Source of the DNA: Hymenobacter terricola
Lineage (GTDB): Bacteria > Bacteroidota > Bacteroidia > Cytophagales > Hymenobacteraceae
DNA length: 64,000 nucleotides
Direction: 5' to 3'
Assembly: GCF_017921975.2 (NCBI RefSeq)
Contig: NZ_JAGEMO020000007.1
Coordinates: forward strand, 62,001 to 126,000
The translations under genes and the position numbers were made by a program. Position 1 is the stretch's first letter. The number at the start of each line of letters is the position of its first letter. Of this stretch, positions 8,324-15,681 are shown one piece after another. Under the pieces are notes generated by a model that did no database searches, had not been told where the DNA came from, and saw only the letters and a list, made by a program, of their open reading frames with translations.

Positions 8324-9511
8324 ATGAGCATTAACCTTCTTCCCCTCACCGGCGACGTTTCGCCGGCCGTACGCACTTTGGGTTGGGACTGGGCCATTGA
8401 GGATGCCTGCCAGAACTACGTGGCCCGCGAAGCCGTGCAGCTGCCCGAAAGCGACGCCGAAATGCTGCTCCAGGCCGGCGACACGCTGTATGATATGCTG
8501 GTGCAGGCCATTCCGGACCCCATTCCCGACGAGTTTCTGCAGCTGCTGGCCATTCCGGCCACGCTGTGGGAAGCCGTGCGCCACTCCTGGAACGACGAGC
8601 GCCACTGGCATCTCTACGGCCGCTTCGACCTGGCCCTGACGCCCAGCGGCCCCAAGCTCCTGGAATTCAACGCCGACACCGCCACCAGCCTGCCCGAAAC
8701 CACCGTGGTGCAGTGGGCCAGCCTGGTGGCCGCCGGCCAGGCCGAGGACGACCGCCAGGCCAATGGCCTGTTCGAATGCCTCGAAGACCAGTTCCGGCAC
8801 TGGCGCGCCCTCAACCACGAGCTGCGGGCCACGCTCCTGCTCGTGTACCTGCCCGGCAGCGCCGAAGACGAAGCCAACTGCGCCGTGCTGGCCGAAGCTG
8901 CCCGCGTGGCTGGATTTGCCGATACCTACACCTGCCCCATTGACGATATGCGCGTCACGGTGGCCGGCGAAGCCCGCGGCATCTGGGCCGAAACCGTGCC
9001 CGGCCAATGGCAGCGGTTCGATTTCCTGTTTAAGCTGGTGCCCTGGGAAATCCTGGCTGAGGAAGAGTCCGACCTCACCGCCGACCTCGTTCAGCTGCAA
9101 CTCTCCCGCGACGTCATCATCGCCAATCCGGCTTATGCGTTGCTATTCCAGAGCAAAGCGTTGCTGGCTCATCTGTGGAGCGTGTTTCCACACCACCCGC
9201 TGCTGCTCGAAGCCAGCCTCCAGCCGCTGCCCGGCCACCACGTTCGCAAGCCGTTCTTCGGCCGCGAGGGCCAGAACGTGGCCGAAATTCAGGCCGATGG
9301 CCAGACCGGCGCCGAAATACCCGGCGATTTTTCCGGCCAGCCCCAACTCTACCAGCAATGGGCCGAGCTGCCGACTGACACACAGGGCCGGCGCTACCAG
9401 GCCGGCGTTTTCTGGGCCGGTGAGGCCTGCGCCATCGGCTTTCGGCGTGAAGCCGGGCTCATCACCAACCTGTCGGAGTTTGTCCCGCACCTTCTCGGAC
9501 CACAGATTTAA
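8324..9511 (+). CDS. Glutathionylspermidine synthase-like ATP-grasp protein (YgiC/YjfC family)
   Basis: 395 residues. Matches the ATP-grasp C-N ligase domain of the preATP-grasp type found in YgiC: LYGRFDLALT near the start, PKLLEFNADTATSLPETTV (substrate/ATP region), FLFKLVPWEI, and a final VGFRRE-like IGFRREAG plus terminal FVPH. The family joins an amine to a carboxylate with ATP; the substrate is unknown outside trypanothione-type enzymes. Pairs with the lipoprotein at 7537. Its TAA stop is part of the repeat TTTAACGG at 9498. Confidence 0.85.
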   Translation: MSINLLPLTGDVSPAVRTLGWDWAIEDACQNYVAREAVQLPESDAEMLLQAGDTLYDMLVQAIPDPIPDEFLQLLAIPATLWEAVRHSWNDERHWHLYGRFDLALTPSGPKLLEFNADTATSLPETTVVQWASLVAAGQAEDDRQANGLFECLEDQFRHWRALNHELRATLLLVYLPGSAEDEANCAVLAEAARVAGFADTYTCPIDDMRVTVAGEARGIWAETVPGQWQRFDFLFKLVPWEILAEEESDLTADLVQLQLSRDVIIANPAYALLFQSKALLAHLWSVFPHHPLLLEASLQPLPGHHVRKPFFGREGQNVAEIQADGQTGAEIPGDFSGQPQLYQQWAELPTDTQGRRYQAGVFWAGEACAIGFRREAGLITNLSEFVPHLLGPQI

Positions 9512-9699
9512 CGGATTGCAACGGATTGCAACGGATTTGTTGCGGTTCCACTCCGATAGCGTCTGTTCACTAGTGAAAAGTATCAGCAAAAAAGAGGCCG
9601 CTCATTGAATTGAGCGGCCTCTTTTTTCAACTGCTTAAAGGGCTGCGGAGCCACAACAAATCCGTCCTAATCGGTTGCAATCCGTTAAATCTGCGGTCA
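9498..9699. repeat. CAGATTTAACGGATTGCAACGG inverted repeat
   Basis: The left arm begins GACCACAGATTTAACGG and contains a tandem CAACGGATTG; the right arm is its complement, ending CCGTTAAATCTGCGGTCA. The ygiC stop TAA (9509-9511) is inside the left arm and the psd stop TGA (9699-9697) forms the outer edge of the right arm. A terminator sits in the centre. Copies of this sequence are common in Bacteroidota intergenic DNA. Confidence 0.8.
9588..9627. terminator. Bidirectional intrinsic terminator
   Basis: Perfect 17-bp stem AAAAAAGAGGCCGCTCA with a 6-nt loop and T-runs on both strands, between the convergent ygiC-like gene and psd. Confidence 0.92.
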
Positions 9700-10359
9700 G
9701 ACTTTCAACTGGCAGATGACGGTTTCGCCGCCTTTCACTTTCTGGCCCAGCTCTACTTTCACTTCGGTGTCGAGCGGCACGAATACATCGACGCGGGAGC
9801 CGAATTTGATGAAGCCGAACTCCTCGCCCTGGCTCACTTCGTCGCCCTCGTTCACGTACCACACAATGCGGCGGGCCATGGCCCCGGCAATCTGCCGGAA
9901 GAGCACCAGCGGGCCAGCATCGGACTCGACCACCACGGTGGTGCGCTCGTTTTGGGTGCTGCTTTTGGGGTGCCAGGCCACCAGGTAGTTGCCGGGGTGG
10001 TACTTGAAATATTTCACCAGGCCCGAAATCGGGTTGCGGGTGACGTGCACGTTGATGGGTGACATGAAGATGCTGATTTGCTTGCGCTCATCCTCAAAAT
10101 ACTCGGGTTCGAACACGTTCTCGATAACGACTACTTTGCCATCGGCCGGGGCCAGCAGCAGGTCTTCGTGCGTGAATAGGTGGCGGAACGGGCTGCGAAA
10201 AAACTGCAGAATTAGCAAAAAGATAATGACCGTAGCCCCGGCAAACAGCCGGTTGACCAAGTCAGCGCCCTTATTGAGTTGAAATACCAGCAGGTTGAGC
10301 GCCAGCAGAACCAGCAGCGTAACGAACAGGATGCGTCTTCCTTCTTTATGAATCTTCAT
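9697..10359 (-). CDS. psd: Phosphatidylserine decarboxylase
   Basis: 220 residues, the short archaeal/Bacteroidota form. Makes phosphatidylethanolamine from phosphatidylserine. N-terminal membrane segments (about residues 8-50) precede the motifs APADGKVVVIE, SIFMSPINVHVTRNPISG and YKYHPG-like FKYHPGNY. The self-cleavage site is Gly187-Ser188 in KFGSRVDVFVP, where serine becomes the pyruvoyl cofactor. Start at 10359 (MKIHKEGRR) fits the family; longer frames are unlikely. The pathway partner cdsA is 1.8 kb away on the same strand. Confidence 0.95.
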   Translation of the reverse strand: MKIHKEGRRILFVTLLVLLALNLLVFQLNKGADLVNRLFAGATVIIFLLILQFFRSPFRHLFTHEDLLLAPADGKVVVIENVFEPEYFEDERKQISIFMSPINVHVTRNPISGLVKYFKYHPGNYLVAWHPKSSTQNERTTVVVESDAGPLVLFRQIAGAMARRIVWYVNEGDEVSQGEEFGFIKFGSRVDVFVPLDTEVKVELGQKVKGGETVICQLKV

Positions 10360-10415
10360 GCGAATTAGCGGGACAGGCCGCCGGGGGTGCAAGTTAAAGC
10401 CCACTTGCTAAACAA

Positions 10416-10450
10416 CGGCCCACCTTGCCGCGAACGGGCAAAGTGGGCCG
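10416..10450. repeat. Hairpin in the gdh-psd spacer
   Basis: CGGCCCACCTTGCC pairs with GGGCAAAGTGGGCCG around a short loop. It lies 85 nt after the gdh stop on the minus strand; it has no U-run, so it may be an mRNA 3-prime stabiliser or a repeat rather than a terminator. Confidence 0.4.
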
Positions 10451-10537
10451 GGAGTTACTTAGCGCGCAAAACGTAGGCTTCGCGCAACCGTCATCCAACT
10501 AACGCAATGTAGCGCGGGCCGGATTGCGGATTAATTA

Positions 10538-11824
10538 CTAGAAGCCGCCGCGGAATTTGTAGGTCTGGGCTACCTTATCGATGGCCACCACGTAGGCCGC
10601 GATGCGCATCGGAATCTTATATTTCAGGCTGGTCTGGTACACTTTCTCGAAGGCGTCGGACATGATGCGGTCGGCGCGCTCGGTCACCATTTCCAGGCTC
10701 CACTTGAAGCCCTGCTTGTTCTGCACCCACTCGAAGTACGACACCGTGACGCCGCCCGAGTTGGCCAGAATATCCGGCACCACCATGATGCCCTTCTCGT
10801 TGATAATCGGGTCGGCCGAGGCTGAGGTGGGGCCGTTGGCCCCTTCCACGATGAGCTTGGCCTTGATGTCGTGGGCGTTGTGCTCCGTGATAACGTCCTC
10901 CACGGCCGCGGGCACCAGCACGTCCACGTCGGACGTCAGCAGCTCGGTGGGGTCCATCGGCGTGGCGCCTTCGAAGCCTTCGAGGCGGCCGCCGTGGGCG
11001 TTTTTGTAGGCAATGGCGTCGTCGATGTTGATGCCATTCTCGTTCCAGTACGCCCCCGAAATATCGGACACGGCCTTGATTTTCACGCCCTGGCCGTGCA
11101 GCAGCACAGCCGCCCAGGAACCCACGTTGCCGAAGCCCTGCACGGCGGCCGATACGTCGGCGGGGTTCAGGCCCAGCTTTTTGAGGGCGGCCAGGGTCGA
11201 CACCATTACGCCGCGGCCGGTGGCCTCGGTGCGGCCCAGCGAGCCGCCCATTACCAGGGGCTTGCCGGTGACCACGGCCGGCGAAGTCATGCCGTTGGTC
11301 TTCGAGAATTCGTCCATCAGCCAGGCCATTTCGCGGGGACCGGTGCCCATGTCGGGGGCCGGAATGTCGCGGTCGGGGCCGAAAATATCTTTCAGGGCCA
11401 GCGTGTAGCCGCGGGTCATGCGCTCTATTTCGCCGGCGCTCATCTTGGTGGGGTCGCAGATGATGCCGCCCTTGGCCCCGCCGTAGGGAATGTCGACCAC
11501 GGCGCACTTCCAGGTCATCCAGGCCGCGAGGGCCTTCACCTCGTCGAGGTGCACGTTGATGTCGTAGCGAATGCCGCCCTTGCTCGGGCCCAGGATGGTG
11601 TTGTGAATCACGCGGTAGCCTTCGAACACGCGAATCTTGCCGTTGTCCATCGTCACCGGAATATTGACGATAATCTGCTTGTCCGGCGCTTTGAGCACGT
11701 TGTAGGTTTCATCATCAAGGCCGAGAATCTCGGCCGCGATGTTGAAGCGCGACATCATGGATTCTAGTGGGTTTTCGCGGTCCATTAACGGGGCCGGCTC
11801 TTTGTACACGGTGTGGGTTGCCAT
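10538..11824 (-). CDS. Glutamate dehydrogenase (Glu/Leu/Phe/Val family)
   Basis: 428 residues. Interconverts glutamate with 2-oxoglutarate and ammonia using NAD(P). The dimerisation/substrate half carries GPSKGGIRYD and the catalytic lysine region VDIPYGGAKGGI; the Rossmann half starts at VQGFGNVGSW. Length and motifs match hexameric class GluDH. The start MATHTVYKEP is 59 nt from a consensus -7 element TACCTTTG at 11884-11891. Single-gene unit; a weak hairpin follows. Confidence 0.93.
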   Translation of the reverse strand: MATHTVYKEPAPLMDRENPLESMMSRFNIAAEILGLDDETYNVLKAPDKQIIVNIPVTMDNGKIRVFEGYRVIHNTILGPSKGGIRYDINVHLDEVKALAAWMTWKCAVVDIPYGGAKGGIICDPTKMSAGEIERMTRGYTLALKDIFGPDRDIPAPDMGTGPREMAWLMDEFSKTNGMTSPAVVTGKPLVMGGSLGRTEATGRGVMVSTLAALKKLGLNPADVSAAVQGFGNVGSWAAVLLHGQGVKIKAVSDISGAYWNENGINIDDAIAYKNAHGGRLEGFEGATPMDPTELLTSDVDVLVPAAVEDVITEHNAHDIKAKLIVEGANGPTSASADPIINEKGIMVVPDILANSGGVTVSYFEWVQNKQGFKWSLEMVTERADRIMSDAFEKVYQTSLKYKIPMRIAAYVVAIDKVAQTYKFRGGF

Positions 11825-11883
11825 TCGGAAGGGATGTTGGTTGGAAAAGTGTTGGGTGGGAAGTTGGGTACGATTCAGGGCCG

Positions 11884-11891
11884 CAAAGGTA
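11884..11891 (-). promoter_or_regulatory. -7 promoter element of glutamate dehydrogenase
   Basis: TACCTTTG on the minus strand, giving a leader of about 50 nt. The -33 region is not convincing. Confidence 0.45.
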
Positions 11892-12020
11892 TTGCTTTTG
11901 TCAGGATGCGGAAGGAATCAGCCGCAAACGTTTGGGGAATTTCCGCGCGGGAGAAAGCGGGTTGGGGAGTCCGTGGCCGGGGGAAAATACCGGGAGCTGA
12001 AGGCGTGGCCTTCGGTGCTC

Positions 12021-12198
12021 CTAAGAAAATACAGAGGACCGAAGCAGTGAGTTTTGGTGCTCCTAAGAAAATACAGAGGGCTGCCGCACCCAGCGACAGC
12101 CCCCAAAATAAAATACAGAGCACTGCCGCGCCCAGCGGCAGCCCCCAAAGGGAAATACAGAGGGCCGCCGCACACGGCGGTAGCCCTCTGTATTTTTT
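12021..12198. repeat. 42-nt tandem repeat array of terminator-like units
   Basis: The word AAATACAGAG occurs at 12027, 12069, 12111 and 12153, an exact 42-nt period. Read on the minus strand, each of the three units nearest cdsA is a GC hairpin (CTGCCGC/GCGGCAG type) followed by CTCTGTATTT. The spacer between cdsA and gdh (384 bp) holds little else besides the gdh promoter. No gene is supported here, although the frames stay open because 42 is a multiple of three. Confidence 0.8.
12153..12198. terminator. Terminator at the cdsA end of the array
   Basis: AAATACAGAGGGC pairs with GCCCTCTGTATTT, with an inner CCGCCG/CGGCGG stem; T7 follows on the plus strand and TTT on the minus. Eleven nt after the cdsA stop. 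Confidence 0.8.
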
Positions 12199-12208
12199 TA
12201 CCTCCTCC

Positions 12209-13252
12209 CTACCCCACCAGCAATTGCAGCAGCGCCAGCACCGGCAGCACCAGCAGAAAAGCATCGAACCTATCGAGCAGCCCGCCGTGGCCGGGCATGA
12301 TGCTGCCCGAATCCTTCACCCCCACGCTGCGCTTGAGCATGGACTCGGCCAGGTCGCCGAGGGGCGCGAACACGGCCACCACGCCGGCCGCCACCAGGCG
12401 GTGCGTGAGGGGCATATCGGGCAGCATGTAGCCGATGGCCCAGCCCACCACCAACGTCATCACGAAGCCGCCGGCCCAGCCTTCCCAGGTTTTGCCGGGC
12501 GAGATACTGGGGGCAAACTTATGCTTGCCGATGGCCCGGCCCACGGCGTACGCGCCGATATCGGAAGCCCAGATGAGGAAGAGCAGGGCGAAGATGCGGC
12601 GGTAGTCGTAGTGAGGAAGGTCAGAGGAATAGCTCTGATTGTAAGCAATAACTTGAAGCAATGATATTGGGATACTGATGTAAAATATTCCTCCAACTGT
12701 TATTGCCACATTTACAAATGGACTAGGTGAACTGGGCCACAGAAATATTTCACGTAAAACGAGTATCAGAAACAAGACGAGCAAAATGGCCGCAATACCT
12801 GCCAACGCCCATGCCACAACTACCATGTGTTGTTCAGGCGATGCGCCGCTACCTATTGCGACTGATGCATTTCCTATTTTGACATATGTATTATTTGCTT
12901 GAGCATGCCAATATTGAGGCAAGCCTTGCCAAGCATGAATCACAGCAAACAATAGTAAGCTCGCCCCAACTCCAAGCCACGTAGCCGGCGCGTAGCCGCC
13001 CGCCCGCATCATGCGGTAAAACTCCCAGAGCATGATGGCCTGCACGACGGCGAAGAACAGCCCAAAGGTCCAGGGGCTGAACCAGACGCTGCCCAGCAGC
13101 AGCGCCGCCCCGATAACGCCCCAGATGACGCGCAGGCGCAGGTTGCTGGGGCCGGCTTTCGCGGCGGGGGTTTCGGCAGAAATGGGGGGAAGCGGAGGCG
13201 TAGAGTCGGGCAAAGTGGGAGGGGATGTAGCGACGGAAGGTTGGAACGTCAT
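12209..13252 (-). CDS. cdsA: Phosphatidate cytidylyltransferase
   Basis: 347 residues, several transmembrane segments. Forms CDP-diacylglycerol from phosphatidic acid and CTP, the precursor for phosphatidylserine and hence for psd. The family signature is complete near the C-terminus: KRSVGVKDSGSIMPGHGG followed by LLDRFD. The first 45 residues are Pro/Ser/Ala-rich and poorly conserved. No other ATG precedes the first membrane helix, so the start is ATG at 13252, which lies within the arm of the repeat at 13244 (codons M-T-F come from it). An AT-richer stretch at 12600-12960 encodes a loop and helices unlike neighbouring codon use. Confidence 0.93.
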   Translation of the reverse strand: MTFQPSVATSPPTLPDSTPPLPPISAETPAAKAGPSNLRLRVIWGVIGAALLLGSVWFSPWTFGLFFAVVQAIMLWEFYRMMRAGGYAPATWLGVGASLLLFAVIHAWQGLPQYWHAQANNTYVKIGNASVAIGSGASPEQHMVVVAWALAGIAAILLVLFLILVLREIFLWPSSPSPFVNVAITVGGIFYISIPISLLQVIAYNQSYSSDLPHYDYRRIFALLFLIWASDIGAYAVGRAIGKHKFAPSISPGKTWEGWAGGFVMTLVVGWAIGYMLPDMPLTHRLVAAGVVAVFAPLGDLAESMLKRSVGVKDSGSIMPGHGGLLDRFDAFLLVLPVLALLQLLVG

Positions 13253-13342
13253 GCAGAGCGCAGCGAAGCATCTCGCGTGCAATAGTAATTCAATAGCTCA
13301 ACGATGCGAGCGAGATGCTTCGCTGCGCTCTGCATGACGTTC
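13244..13342. repeat. GTCATGCAGAGC inverted repeat, copy 1
   Basis: Near-perfect 33-bp arms (GAACGTCATGCAGAGCGCAG and so on, with AAGCATCTCGC) around a 33-bp centre. The left arm contains the cdsA start codon on the minus strand. The family recurs at 14429, 15552, 43917 and 48311. Confidence 0.9.
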
Positions 13343-13353
13343 AGGTTTCGGTT

Positions 13354-14340
13354 TTATGTTAACGGTTCGGAGCGGCGCACGGCCACGCCCTCGCTGCTGA
13401 GGGTGAGCATGGTGGTGGGCGCCACGGGTGCCGTCATGCGCTGGTGCAGGAAATAGAGCAAACCGGCTGAGAGCAGCGCCGACGGAATGGCCAGCCACAA
13501 GGGCAGCGCATCGGTAGAATCGGGGTCGAAGCCCCAGCCAAACTGGCCGCGCTGGGCGAGGTAGAGGATGAGCAGCTGGAAGGCATTCTGGGTGAAGTGC
13601 GCGGCCATGCTCACTAGGATATTGCCGCTCCAGAGGTACAGATACCCCAGCACCAGCCCCAGCACAAAGCGCGGCACGAAGCCAAAGAACTGAAAGTGAA
13701 TGGCCGAGAAAAGGGCCGCTCCCAGCCACACGCCCACCTGCGGCGAAAACCAGCGCACCAGGTTTTTCTGAATCACGCCCCGAAACACCAGCTCCTCGCT
13801 AATGGCCGGCACCAGCGCAATGACCACCACGCCCACCCAAAACCGCGTCGGCGAGTTGAACATCGTGAGGAACTTGGTGAGGTCGGCAGCCCGGTCTTCG
13901 CTGGCCCGCGCCCACACCTCAAACCCGTGCAGCGCGCTGGGAAAATGCGCCCCGGCATTCCAGGAAATGAGCGTGGACATGAAGGGCAGAATAACAATAA
14001 TGAGCACGGCCGCCGCCAGCAGCCACCAGCCCGCTCCCGGTCGGCGCGGACTGAAATACTCGGCCCAGCCATAGCCCAGCGCCCAAGCCAGCGCCAGCGC
14101 CCCGCCCGCGAAAGCCCCAAACAGCAGCAGGCCCTGGTAGGCCATCAGCAGGCCCCAGCCCTGCGGGTAGGCAGCAGGGTAGGCCACCACTTTGCCCATG
14201 TCCACCAGCGACACCCCAAAAGCTAACCGGGCGTAGGCGAAGAAAACCGCCAGGCCCACGCAGGCCCCTGCCACCATCATCACCAGCAGCATCAGTATCT
14301 GCAGGCCGGGGTGCAGGGTGCGGGGCAGGAAACCTTTCAT
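13354..14340 (-). CDS. CPBP family intramembrane metalloprotease
   Basis: 328 residues with about eight hydrophobic segments. Contains the CPBP (Abi/CAAX-protease-like) motifs EELVFRG, FSAIHFQFF and the late AAHFTQNA, which carry the glutamates and histidines that bind the catalytic metal. The family includes prenyl-protein proteases and bacteriocin-immunity proteins; the substrate here is unknown. ATG at 14340 (MKGFLPRT) is preferred over 14352 because the signal-like helix follows it. Just upstream of cdsA on the same strand, 100 bp apart with a repeat between. Confidence 0.88.
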   Translation of the reverse strand: MKGFLPRTLHPGLQILMLLVMMVAGACVGLAVFFAYARLAFGVSLVDMGKVVAYPAAYPQGWGLLMAYQGLLLFGAFAGGALALAWALGYGWAEYFSPRRPGAGWWLLAAAVLIIVILPFMSTLISWNAGAHFPSALHGFEVWARASEDRAADLTKFLTMFNSPTRFWVGVVVIALVPAISEELVFRGVIQKNLVRWFSPQVGVWLGAALFSAIHFQFFGFVPRFVLGLVLGYLYLWSGNILVSMAAHFTQNAFQLLILYLAQRGQFGWGFDPDSTDALPLWLAIPSALLSAGLLYFLHQRMTAPVAPTTMLTLSSEGVAVRRSEPLT

Positions 14341-14428
14341 AGCGGGGTACAAGTTGGGAAGGGCGTAAATTTACCGCAGATTTAATTTAGGCTTGTTTAC
14401 AACGAGCAAACAAGAACGTCAATCCCCC

Positions 14429-14527
14429 AGAACGTCATGCTGAGCTTGCCGAAGCATCTCTACCGGGCAAGTAATCAGGTTTACTATTGCGGTAGAGATG
14501 CTTCGGCTTCGCTCAGCATGACGTTCT
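14429..14527. repeat. GTCATGCTGAGC inverted repeat, copy 2
   Basis: Arms AGAACGTCATGCTGAGC...GAAGCATCTCTACCG and the complement, with short mismatched interior. Lies in the divergent promoter region between the CPBP protease and dus, ending 18 nt before the dus start. Confidence 0.88.
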
Positions 14528-14545
14528 GTAAAATTTCAATACCCC

Positions 14546-15535
14546 GTGGTCAACATAGGCAACATCCAGCTCCCCGATTTCCCGCTCCTGCTCGCGCCCA
14601 TGGAGGACGTGAGCGACCCGCCCTTCCGCGCCGTGTGCAAGGCCCACGGGGCCGACCTGATGTACACCGAGTTTATTTCCTCGGAAGGCCTCATTCGGGC
14701 GGCGGCCAAGAGCCGCAAGAAGCTGGACATCTTCGACTACGAGCGGCCCATCGGCATCCAGCTCTTCGGCTCCGACGTGGAGACGATGGGCGAGTGCGCG
14801 GCCATCAGCACCGAGGCCGGGCCCGATTTGATTGACATCAACTACGGCTGCCCGGTGAAGCAGGTGGCCTGCCGGGGCGCCGGCGCGGCCCTGCTCCAGG
14901 ACATCCCCAAAATGGTGGCCATGACCGCCGCCGTGGTAAAAAACACGCACCTGCCCGTGACCGTGAAAACCCGCCTGGGCTGGGACGAAGGCACCAAAAA
15001 CGTGGAAGAAGTGGCCGAGCGCCTGCAGGACGTGGGCATTTCGGCCCTCACCGTGCACGGCCGCACCCGCGCCCAGCTCTACAAGGGCGACGCCGACTGG
15101 CGCCTCATCGCCAAAATCAAGGACAACCCGCGCATCCACATTCCCATCTTCGGCAACGGCGACATTACCTCGCCCGAAAAGGCCCTCGAATACAAAACCC
15201 GCTACGGCGTGGACGGCGTGATGATTGGCCGGGCCAGTATCGGCTACCCCTGGATTTTCCGGGAAGTGAAGCACTACGTGGCCACCGGCCAGCTCCTGGC
15301 CCCGCCCACGCTGGAAGAGCGCGTGGCCGCCTGCCAGATGCACTTCGACCGCAGCATTGAGTGGAAAGGCCCGAAGGTGGGCATCTTCGAGATGCGCCGT
15401 CACTACGCTCATTACTTCCGGGGCCTGGAAGGTGCCAAAAACTGGCGCACCAGCCTGGTGAATGCCGAAACGCCAGCAGTCGTGCTGGAAATCCTGGCCG
15501 AAATAGCCAGCAGCGAGGCGGTGCTGGTGGGGTAA
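14546..15535 (+). CDS. dus: tRNA-dihydrouridine synthase (DusB type)
   Basis: 329 residues. FMN enzyme that reduces uridine to dihydrouridine in the tRNA D-loop. Motifs: LAPMEDVSDPPFR at the start, IDINYGCPVKQVACRGAGAA with the catalytic Cys, VTVKTRLGWD, LTVHGRTRAQ and the FMN phosphate site IGRASIGYPWIF. GTG start at 14546 gives the usual length. Flanked on both sides by copies of the GTCATGC repeat. Confidence 0.95.
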   Translation: MVNIGNIQLPDFPLLLAPMEDVSDPPFRAVCKAHGADLMYTEFISSEGLIRAAAKSRKKLDIFDYERPIGIQLFGSDVETMGECAAISTEAGPDLIDINYGCPVKQVACRGAGAALLQDIPKMVAMTAAVVKNTHLPVTVKTRLGWDEGTKNVEEVAERLQDVGISALTVHGRTRAQLYKGDADWRLIAKIKDNPRIHIPIFGNGDITSPEKALEYKTRYGVDGVMIGRASIGYPWIFREVKHYVATGQLLAPPTLEERVAACQMHFDRSIEWKGPKVGIFEMRRHYAHYFRGLEGAKNWRTSLVNAETPAVVLEILAEIASSEAVLVG

Positions 15536-15551
15536 TGGGATTTTCCCAACC

Positions 15552-15656
15552 GAACGTCATGCTGAGCTTGCCGAAGCATCTCTACCGCAATAGTAATCCA
15601 CTCGTAAGAGTTTAGCTGCGCGGTAGCGATGCTTCGGCAAGCTCAGCATGACGTTC
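15552..15656. repeat. GTCATGCTGAGC inverted repeat, copy 3
   Basis: Arms GAACGTCATGCTGAGCTTGC and complement, enclosing a 30-bp divergent centre; lies 16 nt after the dus stop and 25 nt before the kinase start. Confidence 0.9.
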
Positions 15657-15681
15657 TTTTTTGTTCAATGACTACCCCTTA

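Noticed and set aside
12000..12190. 14-residue amino-acid repeats translated from the 42-nt array
   Set aside because: Frames stay open because 42 is divisible by three; there is no start region, and the hairpin-T-tail pattern explains the array better.
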